Source: JAFAVZ01 sp036009105
GTDB lineage: Bacteria; Acidobacteriota; Thermoanaerobaculia; Gp7-AA8
Reading direction: 5' to 3'
Length of the DNA: 16,631 bases
Assembly (NCBI GenBank): GCA_036009105.1
Contig: DASYMJ010000011.1
Coordinates: 1 to 16,631, forward strand
This document shows, one piece after another, positions 1 through 7,451 of this stretch. The position numbers were made by a program, and so were the translations under genes. Position 1 is the first letter of the stretch; each line of letters opens with the position of its first letter. The notes under the pieces were generated by a model. That model searched no databases. It saw nothing but the letters and a program-made list of their open reading frames with translations, and was not told the DNA's origin.

Positions 1-1
1 C

Positions 2-1066
2 CCGAAGACGCGCGACCTGCCGCGCAATACGCCGGAGGGAGGCGACCCGGCGCGGGCGCTGATCGGCGATCCGCGCAACGACGAGAACGCCATCGTCTCC
101 CAGCTGCAGGGCATCTTCCTGCGCTTCCACAATGCCGTGGCGGATCACCTCGGCGGCACCACGCCGTTCGCGGACGTGCAGCGCCTCGTCCGCTGGCACT
201 ACCAGTACGCGATCCTGCACGACTTCCTGCCGACCATCGTCGGCCCGGACATGGTCTTCGAGGTCCTGCCGCACCTGAAGAGCGGCAAGTCCATCCATGT
301 CGACAAGCCGCAGCTGCGCTTCTTCCACTGGCGCAACGCGCCGTTCATGCCGGTGGAGTTCTCCGTGGCCGCGTACCGCTTCGGCCACTCCATGATCCGT
401 CCGTTCTACCGGCTCAATCCGACCGTGCAGTTCCCCATCTTCACGGCCGACGGGACGCTCGACCTGCGCGCGTTCGGACAGTTCCCGCCGAACTGGGCCA
501 TCGACTGGCGGCTGTTCTTCCCCATCCGCGACTCGGCCCCGGCGAGCGGGCCGGAGCGCGTGCAGCCGGCGTACAAGATCGATACCTCGCTCGTGAATCC
601 GCTGGGCAAGCTGCCGGACAACGTGGCGAAGGACATCAAGTCGCTCGCCCACCGCAACCTGCTGCGCGGACTGCGCATGGGGCTGCCGTCCGGCCAGACC
701 GTGGCGCGGCACATGGGCTTCGCGCCGATCCCGGACGACAAGCTGCGCATCGGCAAGGCGACGGAGGAAGACGCGGCCGGCAATCCGACGCTGGTGAGCC
801 TCTCCCCGCAGTTCAAAGACAACGCGCCGCTCTGGTACTACGTGCTGGCCGAGGCGCAGCAGGCGTTCAAAAAGGACGACACGCCGATTCACCTCGGGCG
901 CGTCGGCGGCCGCATCGTGACCGAGGTCTTCGCCGGCCTGCTGCTGGGCGACAAACACTCGTACCTGGCTCAGGATCCCGAGTGGCGCCCGCTCAAGGCG
1001 TTCCGGCGCAAGGAGAAGTTCGGCATCGCCGAGCTCATTCTCGCCGCCACGGGCAAGCTGGCTTGA
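2..1066 (+). CDS. Animal-type heme peroxidase family protein, 5'-truncated
   Basis: The reading frame is open from the window edge to TGA at 1064-1066, showing the last 354 residues. Two hallmarks of the animal (myeloperoxidase-like) heme peroxidase superfamily are visible. One is a GDPRNDEN segment followed by FLRFHN, which matches the catalytic-arginine helix (REHN in mammalian enzymes). The other is YRFGHSMI, whose histidine codon at 386-388 is the expected proximal heme ligand. The Glu of REHN, which forms a heme ester in mammalian enzymes, is Phe here, so covalent heme attachment at that site is not expected. The distal His segment lies outside the window. The family oxidises substrates with hydrogen peroxide, but the substrate here cannot be told. 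A GTG at 137 is internal and is not the start. The gene converges on the minus-strand operon and need not share its function. Confidence 0.9.
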   Translation, partial: PKTRDLPRNTPEGGDPARALIGDPRNDENAIVSQLQGIFLRFHNAVADHLGGTTPFADVQRLVRWHYQYAILHDFLPTIVGPDMVFEVLPHLKSGKSIHVDKPQLRFFHWRNAPFMPVEFSVAAYRFGHSMIRPFYRLNPTVQFPIFTADGTLDLRAFGQFPPNWAIDWRLFFPIRDSAPASGPERVQPAYKIDTSLVNPLGKLPDNVAKDIKSLAHRNLLRGLRMGLPSGQTVARHMGFAPIPDDKLRIGKATEEDAAGNPTLVSLSPQFKDNAPLWYYVLAEAQQAFKKDDTPIHLGRVGGRIVTEVFAGLLLGDKHSYLAQDPEWRPLKAFRRKEKFGIAELILAATGKLA

Positions 1067-1136
1067 TGTAGGGCCGGCTCTCAGCCGGCCGAATCGATCC
1101 GTTGATGCTGGGCCGGCTGAGAGCCGGCCCTACATC
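1065..1136. repeat. REPIN-like palindromic element between convergent genes
   Basis: Positions 1065-1090 and 1111-1136 are perfect reverse complements (26 bp) around a 20-base loop. Each arm is itself a hairpin: GGCCGGCT, a 3-base loop, then AGCCGGCC. Two inverted copies of a small hairpin are the arrangement called a REPIN (paired REP sequences). The element starts within the peroxidase stop codon and ends one base short of the stop of the minus-strand gene, so it fills the whole gap. There is no T-tract on either side, so a standard intrinsic terminator is not clear, although the structure could still stop or protect both converging transcripts. That this family is dispersed in the genome is inferred from its form and cannot be shown with one copy. 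Confidence 0.85.
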
Positions 1137-1137
1137 T

Positions 1138-4100
1138 TCAGTTTCGGAGCAAGCCCGCGCCCTGCTGGATGCGGTAGGTGCGGTCCGCGGCCAGCCCCTT
1201 GAAGGTCTGCTTCGTGCCGTCGGGCCAGAGCACGGTCACGTCCGCGCGGGTGTCCGGGCCGAGGCCGAGGTGCTGCTCCTTGGGGTTCGCGGTGAGATAG
1301 CCGACCGTGCTGAAGACCTCGCGCCAGAGGTTCTTCTCGTGCGCGGTGTCGACCAGGATGCGGGCGCCGATCGCATCGCGCGAGGTGCGCTTCGACGGAT
1401 CGCCGATCAGGCGGAGCTTGATCCAGTGGTTGCCGGCGGCGTTGTTGCGGTAGAGGTAGGCCGGCGCGTTGAAGTTGTTGACCATCATGTCCAGGTCGCC
1501 GTCGCCGTCCATGTCGAACTGCGCCACCGCCCGCCCGTTCCCCGCCGGGTTCGCCCCGCTCTGCCCCGACTCCTCGGCGAGCTGGCCGGCGCGGTTGACG
1601 AAGAAGACCGGCTCCTCCTTCTCCGCCACCGGCACCACCGTCTGGCGCTGCACGCCCTGCGCGTCGGTGAAGTACGGGTTGACGCTGGAGTAGACCGCGT
1701 ACTCGTTCATGCCGTTGACCAGATAGAGGTCGTCGTCCCCGTCGTTGTCGTAGTCGAAGAAGTTCGCCCCCCACGACCAGCCGGTCGATTTGTAGCCGCG
1801 GCCGACCGCCTCCGACTGCACGTAGGAGACGAGCTTGCCGCCCCTGGCGTTCGAGGTCCAGAGGTCGTTCGCCTCCACCACGCGCATGTTCGCCATCTTG
1901 GCGGGATTGAACTTGAGGCGGGTCTTCGCGTCGGGGAGGACGTACTTTTCGTCCTTGTTCATGGTGACGATGTTGGAGATGTAGACGTCCGGGTAGCCGT
2001 CCCGATTGAGGTCGGTGATGCCGACGTTCATGGTGTAGCTCGGCTTGTCGGTGCCGAGCTGCGAGGAGACGTCCTCGAACCGGCCGCTGCCGCCGAGGTT
2101 GCGGTACCAGGCGTTGGCGCCGAAGTCGTTGCCGCAGATCAGGTCCTCCCAGCCGTCGCCGTCGAAGTCCAGGTGGCCGATGGACTGGGCCCAGCCGGGG
2201 TTGTCGACGCCGCTGCCGGCGGTGACGTCCTGAAACGTGAAGTTGCCCTTGTTGTGGAACAGCTTGTCCGGCAGCGCGTTCGTGTTGCGGCGCGCGAACG
2301 TGGCGAGCTCGCCGTGGAGGTAGTCGCCGAAGTAGCCGATGTAGAGGTCGAGGAGGCCGTCCTTGTCGTAGTCGAGGGCGGTGGCCGGTCCGCCGACCAG
2401 GCCCTTGCCGCCAAGGTTGCAGCGGGCGGTGACGTCCTCGAACTTCGCGCCGCCCAGGTTGCGGTAGAGGCGGTGGTCATCATCGACGAAGGTGATGAGG
2501 ATGTCCTGCAGGCCGTCGTTGTCGAAGTCGGCGATGATCGGCTGGCGCGGCTCGCCGGGGCGGCCGTCGGTGCGCTTCCAACCGAGGCCGGCGGACTCGG
2601 TGACGTCGGTGAAGTTGCCCTTGCCGTCGTTCAGGTAGAGCGCGTTGCCCGAGCCGCTGAGGGCGAGCACGTCGATGTCGCCATCGTTGTCGATGTCTTC
2701 CGCGGCGAGGCCGGAGCCGCCGAACGCGGGCGGCACGGCCAGGACCATGGCGTTGCCCTCTTTGACGGTGTAGCTGCGGATCAGGCGGGCCAGCCAGTCC
2801 GACATGCGGTGCTCGAAACGGATGCCGCTGCTCGCCGTGACGTCGGTGAAGTACTTGCCGCCGCTCGCCTTCTTCGCGGCCGCGGGCGCGGAGGCGATCT
2901 TCGTCGGCGTCTTCTTCACCGGCGGCGCCGCAGCGCTCTTGTCGAGCAGGGCCTGGATGCGGGCCACGGACTTGGTCAGGTGGGCGCGGTCGAGGCGGTC
3001 CTTCCCTTCCTTCGTGGCCATCTGCCCGGCCACGCGCAGGATCAGCGTCCCCATCTGCGCGCCGCCCTCGGTGAGCAGCTCGGCCGCGAACGGGTCGGGC
3101 TCCAGGGTCCCTTTGTACTTCGGATCGTTGAGCACTTCATTGAGGTAGACCCAGTGCAGGCCGGGGTCGCGGAAGGCGTCGAGATCGTACGCCTCGATGA
3201 CGATCTGCTCGCTCTTCGGCAGGTTGGGAAAGTAGATGCAGTCCTCGTATTCGTTGAGCACGTGCGGCTCGTACATCTGCACTGCATCATGCACGTCGTC
3301 CACGCGGATGAGGGCGTGGCCGCGCTTCTTCGCGCGCTTCTCCGCTTCCAGCATCACGTCGCCCGTCCAGGCGACCATCGTCTCGGTGAACTGGTCCTTG
3401 AAGGCCTTGCCTTCCTCCGGATCGGTCGGCCACATGTGGCGCGACATGTAGACCTGCACGTTGCGCAGGAAGACCGGCATGGCCAGCGAGTTGTAGGTCT
3501 CGAACGCGGCGAGCTTCTCCGCCACGACGGCCTTGATGGTGGCGAACTTCTCCTCGCCCTTCGCCGCGGCTGGCCTGATGACGGGCAGTTTCGGCGCCGC
3601 GCCGGCGACGTCGAGCCACGCCGCCTTCAGGTCGGCGGCGCCGATGCGCTCCTTGTTCGCCGTGCGCGTGGCGCGATCGGCGCGCTGCAGGGCGGCGAGG
3701 GTGGTGAGATCGATCGAGTCCTTGAACAGCGCGACGGCCGGCTGGTCGAGGGGCAGGAGTTTGGTGCCGTCGATGAGCGCGTCCTGCTGCACGGAGAGGA
3801 TGGCGCGCAATGCGTACGCGACGCTGCCGTACTGCCGCTTGTCCCGCGCCGTGATGAGGTTCCCCTTCACGATGAAGTCGCCCTCGGGCGTCGCGATGTA
3901 CGGCACGGCGGCCTGCAGCACCGGCTCGAGCGTGTCGGCGTCGATGGAGCTCTTTGCGCCGGCAGCGGCGGTGGCCTTCAGCCAGAGATCGCGGATGAAC
4001 TGCTTCTGCAGCAGGATCTTCTCTTCCCGCGCCTCGAACTCGAGGGAGGTGCCGTAGATGAAGTCCTCCAGCCGGCTGGCCGTGGCGTAGCACTTCGGGT

Positions 4101-4200
4101 CGCGCTGCGACTCGAGGGTGTTGATCTCCTTGATGATGGTCGGGACCTGGGCGAGGACGGACGAAGAGACGAGTAGCGTCAGGAATGCAAAACGCCGCAT
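1138..4200 (-). CDS. Secreted FG-GAP/VCBS repeat protein with C-terminal ASPIC/UnbV domain (CRTAC1 type)
   Basis: This is a 1020-residue protein. Residues 1-18 form a signal peptide ending VLA-Q, so it is exported. Residues about 20-430 are mostly helical, end in an Ala/Lys/Pro-rich linker, and match no family I recognise. From about 450 to 910 there are seven FG-GAP/VCBS-type calcium-binding loops (DxDxDGxxD or close variants) at about 502, 558, 610, 678, 730, 816 and 896, which suggests a beta-propeller. Residues about 923-1002 are an ASPIC/UnbV domain (GNHWIKLRL, IGARI, LGLG, VLWPDG). There are no CxxCH heme motifs. The ATG at 4200 has an AGGGGG sequence about 10 bases upstream and directly precedes the signal peptide. 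The gene lies 36 bases after the kelch gene and is probably the last of the operon. The family is common in environmental bacteria and binds calcium or surface ligands; its exact role is unknown. Confidence 0.9.
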   Translation of the reverse strand: MRRFAFLTLLVSSSVLAQVPTIIKEINTLESQRDPKCYATASRLEDFIYGTSLEFEAREEKILLQKQFIRDLWLKATAAAGAKSSIDADTLEPVLQAAVPYIATPEGDFIVKGNLITARDKRQYGSVAYALRAILSVQQDALIDGTKLLPLDQPAVALFKDSIDLTTLAALQRADRATRTANKERIGAADLKAAWLDVAGAAPKLPVIRPAAAKGEEKFATIKAVVAEKLAAFETYNSLAMPVFLRNVQVYMSRHMWPTDPEEGKAFKDQFTETMVAWTGDVMLEAEKRAKKRGHALIRVDDVHDAVQMYEPHVLNEYEDCIYFPNLPKSEQIVIEAYDLDAFRDPGLHWVYLNEVLNDPKYKGTLEPDPFAAELLTEGGAQMGTLILRVAGQMATKEGKDRLDRAHLTKSVARIQALLDKSAAAPPVKKTPTKIASAPAAAKKASGGKYFTDVTASSGIRFEHRMSDWLARLIRSYTVKEGNAMVLAVPPAFGGSGLAAEDIDNDGDIDVLALSGSGNALYLNDGKGNFTDVTESAGLGWKRTDGRPGEPRQPIIADFDNDGLQDILITFVDDDHRLYRNLGGAKFEDVTARCNLGGKGLVGGPATALDYDKDGLLDLYIGYFGDYLHGELATFARRNTNALPDKLFHNKGNFTFQDVTAGSGVDNPGWAQSIGHLDFDGDGWEDLICGNDFGANAWYRNLGGSGRFEDVSSQLGTDKPSYTMNVGITDLNRDGYPDVYISNIVTMNKDEKYVLPDAKTRLKFNPAKMANMRVVEANDLWTSNARGGKLVSYVQSEAVGRGYKSTGWSWGANFFDYDNDGDDDLYLVNGMNEYAVYSSVNPYFTDAQGVQRQTVVPVAEKEEPVFFVNRAGQLAEESGQSGANPAGNGRAVAQFDMDGDGDLDMMVNNFNAPAYLYRNNAAGNHWIKLRLIGDPSKRTSRDAIGARILVDTAHEKNLWREVFSTVGYLTANPKEQHLGLGPDTRADVTVLWPDGTKQTFKGLAADRTYRIQQGAGLLRN

Positions 4201-4236
4201 TTGGACGACCCCCTTATGGAACCTGTGTGGGGGATC

Positions 4237-7200
4237 TTACTTCGTGCCGCTCCTCAGGTCATTGAGATCGGAGGCGTAGACGACGGCGCCGGCGGCGGGA
4301 GCGGGCCGCGCATACGCGATGGCCGGAAGCGAGAGCGCACCGCGCGCGGCGTCCAGCGATGCGCGGAGCTCCGCAACGTGCACGGCGCGGATGAAGGTCG
4401 CCTGCGGCGTGATGGTCGGATCGGTGGTGAACGCGGCTCCCTGACCGGCCAGCGTCCGCACGGCGGCGACGGCGCTCCGCAGCTCGGCGATGTGCACCGC
4501 TTTGATGACCGTGCCGCCTGGCAGGAGCGGTTCATCGGTGAAAAGGATCGTGGTCGCCAGATCGGGTGCGGAGAGATCGGAGAAGCTCGGAGCGCTCGCC
4601 CGCACCGCGTACAGGTAGGCCGTGTCAGCCGGAAGAGATGACTGGGTGAAGGTGAAGGCGGACGTCGATCCGACGACCGCGAAGTTCGTGCCGTCCGATG
4701 AGCGGAGGATCTCGTAGGACGTCGCGCCCGGCGCGGCCGTCCAGGTGACGGTGATGGAGCTGGCGCTCGCCGCCGCCGCGACGACGTTGGTGGGCGGATT
4801 CGCTACGTATGTGTACGCGCCCGCCGCCGTGGCGGTCATGGCCAAGGGGGTGGTGACGGTGATGTCCACCACTCCCACCGCATGCGCAGGGGTGATGAAA
4901 ACGGCGGTCGTGCTGGTCGTGCCGGTCACCACGGCCACGTTTCCGCCGATGGTCACGCTCACCCCGGAGAGGTTCGTGCCGGTCAGGGTGACGGTCTGCC
5001 CGCCGCCGGCCACGCCACGGTTGGGGGAGACGTTCGTGATGGTCGGAAACGGGGGGACGATCTGCACGATCTTCTGGAGGCTGGGGATGGCGTCGGCGAA
5101 GAGCGTGACCCGATAGGCGCCCAGCGTGAGGCCGCTCAGCGCGGCGCTCCACGACGTTTCGGAGAACGGCGAAGTGGGCGTCACGAAGAAGCTCTGCTCG
5201 TTGTCGATGCGCTGCAGCTGGACCAGCGGGCTGTTCGTGGGCGAGCTGTTCGTGCCGCCCGAGGACGCCTCGGAATCGCCACGGAAACCGGTGCCGCCGA
5301 GGGTGAGCGTGGCGGGCAGGGTGAGCGTGGCCGGAGCGGAGGAGATCACCGGCCGGCGCGCGTCGGAGAAGCCGAGACCCGGATCGTACAACTCGCTCTG
5401 GAGCACGGTCGTGCTTTCCGCGCCGCCCGCGAACAACACCTTGCCGCTGGGGAGCAGCACCGCGGCGGGAAGGTAACGCGCGACGGCGAGACTCGCCGTG
5501 TCCGTGAACGTGCCGCTCGCCGGGTCGTAGAGGAAGGCCGACGTCTGGTAGTTGCTGCCGTTCCACCCGCCGGCGAACAGGACTTTTCCGCCGGAAAGCA
5601 GCGTGGCGGTGGGGAAGGAACGCTCGCCCGTGAAGCTGCCGGTGGCGGTGAAGGCTCCGGTGGACGGATCGTACAGCTCGGCCGAATTCAGGAACGTGCC
5701 GGTGTATCCGGCCGCGATGAGCACTTTGCCGTTCGGCAGCAGCGTGGCGGTATGGAGCTGCCGCGGAGTGACCACGCTGCCGGTAGGGCTGAAGGTGCCG
5801 CTGGCGGCGTCATACAACTCCGCCACGGGAGGGTAGCTGAAGCCGTTGGTGCCAGCGGCGATCAGCGTCTTGCCGTTCGGGAGCAGGGTCGCGGTGTGGA
5901 AGTAGCGCGCGGAGGCGAGGCTGCCGGTGGGGCTGAACGTGCCGGTGGCCGGATCGTAGAGCTCGGCGGTAGCGAGGGAATTGCTGTTGGTGCCGCCGGC
6001 GATGAGCACCTTGCCATTGGGCAGCAGCGTGGCCGTATGGTTGACGCGCGGCACGGACATGCTGCCGGTCAACGTGAAGGTGCCGAGGGCGGGGTCGTAG
6101 AGCTCGGCCGACTGCTGGTAGGTCGGGCTGCCGCCGAGTCCGCCGGCGATGAGCACTTTGCCGTTCAGCAGCAGCGTGGCCGTCTGCTGGTAGCGCGTGG
6201 CATTCATGTCGCCAGTGAAGGTGAACGCGCCGGTGACCGGATCGTAGAGCTCGGCGGATTTCAGAACGGTGCTGCCGCTGATGCCTCCCGCGATCAGCAC
6301 CTTCCCGTTCGGCAGCATGGTCCCGGAGGGCCACCTGGTGCGCGCGGTGTTGAGGTTCGCGCTCGGCTGGAACGCGCCGATGGCGGGGTCGTAGCGCTCC
6401 AGGGAATCGAGCACGGCGCCGTCGAAGCCTCCGGCGACCAGCACCTGCCCGCCCGGCAGCAGGGTGGCGGTGTGGCCGAAGCGGGCGGCGGAAAGAGGGG
6501 CCGCCGCGGTGAACGCGCCGGTGCCCGGATCGTAGAGCGAGGTCGCTGTGGTGGCTGCCCCGGCGGCGGTGCCGCCGGCGATCCAGACCTTGCCGCCGGG
6601 CAGGAGGGTCGCGGTGTGGGAGCGGCGCGGCGCGCCGAGACCGCCGGTTGCGCCGAACGTGCCGAGGGCTGGATCGTAGAGCTCGGCCGAAGCGAGGGAA
6701 GAGCCGCCGGACTCGCCGCCGGCGATCAGCACCTTGCCGTTCGCCAACAGGGTGGCGGAGGCATTCGCGCGCGGCGCGCCGAGGCTGCCGGTGGCGGTGA
6801 AGGAGCCGCCGGCCGGGTCGTACAGCTCGGCCGTGGCGAGCGAGGAGGCGCCGTTGGATCCGCCGGCGATGAGGACCTTGCCGTTGCGCAAAAGCGTGGC
6901 GGTGTGATCGCGGCGCGCCGTGCCGAGCGCGCCGGTGTTGCTGAAGGTGCCGGTGGAGGGATCGTACAACTCGGCGGAGGGGAGGGCGGAGGGGCCGAAG
7001 CCGCCGGCGATGAGGACCTTGCCGTTCGGCAACAGGGTCGCCGTATGGCCGGCCCGCGCGGTGCCCGCCGTGCCGGTCAGGCTGAACGTGCCGGCGGCCG
7101 GGTCGTACAGCTCGGCCGTGGCGAGCGAGCCGCCGCCCGCGGCCCGGCCGCCGGCGATCAGCACCTTGCCGTTCGGCAGCAAGGTCGCCGTGGCCATGTC

Positions 7201-7440
7201 GCGCGCGGTGACCAGGTCGCCCGTCGCCGAGCAGCTCAGCGCCGCCGCATCGCAAACCTCGGCCGAAGCGATCGGGCCGGTCGCTCCCGAGCCGCCGGCG
7301 ATCAGCACTTTGCCGTTCGGCAGCAGCGCCGCGCCGTGGAGGTAGCGCGCCGTACCGAGAGTCGTTGCGGCCCCCGCTGCGAAGGAACAGGCGAGGAGCA
7401 GGCAGAGCGCAACGGTTCCGCGAAACAGCGCGACTTTCAT
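4237..7440 (-). CDS. Secreted kelch-type repeat protein with IPT/TIG, FN3 and duplicated C-terminal motif
   Basis: The product has 1067 residues when read from ATG 7440. That start has the strongest Shine-Dalgarno sequence in the window (GGAGGT, 5 bases upstream) and opens a clear signal peptide (MKVALFRG, hydrophobic core, AAGAA). Residues about 30-690 hold fourteen repeats of about 48 residues with LLPNGKVLIAGG, AELYDP and TGTF signatures, as in kelch/galactose-oxidase-like propellers. Next come an IPT/TIG domain (about 793-877), an FN3 domain (about 880-965), and two copies of an AVHxAELR helix motif near 977-1020. It is probably a cell-surface or secreted binding protein. No stop codon separates it from the upstream PAP2 gene: the frame is continuous from 8787, and a gene caller may report a single 1516-residue protein at 4237-8787. 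I prefer a separate gene because of the SD and the signal peptide. Confidence 0.8.
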   Translation of the reverse strand: MKVALFRGTVALCLLLACSFAAGAATTLGTARYLHGAALLPNGKVLIAGGSGATGPIASAEVCDAAALSCSATGDLVTARDMATATLLPNGKVLIAGGRAAGGGSLATAELYDPAAGTFSLTGTAGTARAGHTATLLPNGKVLIAGGFGPSALPSAELYDPSTGTFSNTGALGTARRDHTATLLRNGKVLIAGGSNGASSLATAELYDPAGGSFTATGSLGAPRANASATLLANGKVLIAGGESGGSSLASAELYDPALGTFGATGGLGAPRRSHTATLLPGGKVWIAGGTAAGAATTATSLYDPGTGAFTAAAPLSAARFGHTATLLPGGQVLVAGGFDGAVLDSLERYDPAIGAFQPSANLNTARTRWPSGTMLPNGKVLIAGGISGSTVLKSAELYDPVTGAFTFTGDMNATRYQQTATLLLNGKVLIAGGLGGSPTYQQSAELYDPALGTFTLTGSMSVPRVNHTATLLPNGKVLIAGGTNSNSLATAELYDPATGTFSPTGSLASARYFHTATLLPNGKTLIAAGTNGFSYPPVAELYDAASGTFSPTGSVVTPRQLHTATLLPNGKVLIAAGYTGTFLNSAELYDPSTGAFTATGSFTGERSFPTATLLSGGKVLFAGGWNGSNYQTSAFLYDPASGTFTDTASLAVARYLPAAVLLPSGKVLFAGGAESTTVLQSELYDPGLGFSDARRPVISSAPATLTLPATLTLGGTGFRGDSEASSGGTNSSPTNSPLVQLQRIDNEQSFFVTPTSPFSETSWSAALSGLTLGAYRVTLFADAIPSLQKIVQIVPPFPTITNVSPNRGVAGGGQTVTLTGTNLSGVSVTIGGNVAVVTGTTSTTAVFITPAHAVGVVDITVTTPLAMTATAAGAYTYVANPPTNVVAAAASASSITVTWTAAPGATSYEILRSSDGTNFAVVGSTSAFTFTQSSLPADTAYLYAVRASAPSFSDLSAPDLATTILFTDEPLLPGGTVIKAVHIAELRSAVAAVRTLAGQGAAFTTDPTITPQATFIRAVHVAELRASLDAARGALSLPAIAYARPAPAAGAVVYASDLNDLRSGTK
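5370..7350 (-). repeat. Tandem kelch-unit coding repeats (14 units, about 145 bp each)
   Basis: Fourteen units of roughly 145 bp recur in the kelch gene. Each includes a near-constant DNA core encoding NGKVLIAGG and another encoding AELYDP. The best preserved units (about 5850-7180) are close at DNA level, while the first and last are more diverged (for example GGKVLFAGG and SGKVLFAGG). Such arrays grow and shrink by recombination, and short-read assembly can collapse them, so the unit count should be treated with care. Confidence 0.8.
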
Positions 7441-7451
7441 AGGGGACCTCC
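7437..7451 (-). promoter_or_regulatory. Strong ribosome binding site and out-of-frame ATGA at the PAP2/kelch junction
   Basis: Read on the minus strand, GGAGGT (7451-7446) lies 5 bases before ATG (7440-7438), and ATG is followed by A, giving ATGA. This is the stop/start overlap used at the other junctions of the operon, but here its TGA (7439-7437) is one base out of phase with the upstream gene, which therefore runs on into the kelch frame. Removing one C from the CCCC run at 7445-7442 would make the upstream gene end ...ARRSL-stop on this TGA. This suggests a one-base indel, either real or from sequencing. Confidence 0.7.

Noticed and set aside
1102..4176. Long plus-strand open frame (about 1024 codons) opposite the FG-GAP/ASPIC gene
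   Set aside because: It is rich in Arg, Val, Glu and Ala with no domain. It arises because high third-position GC on the minus strand leaves few stops on the other strand. The minus-strand protein has a signal peptide, seven calcium loops and an ASPIC domain.
5370..7350. CRISPR-like regular repeats
   Set aside because: The period is about 145 bp, the repeats are translated as kelch units, and there are no short spacers between identical repeats.
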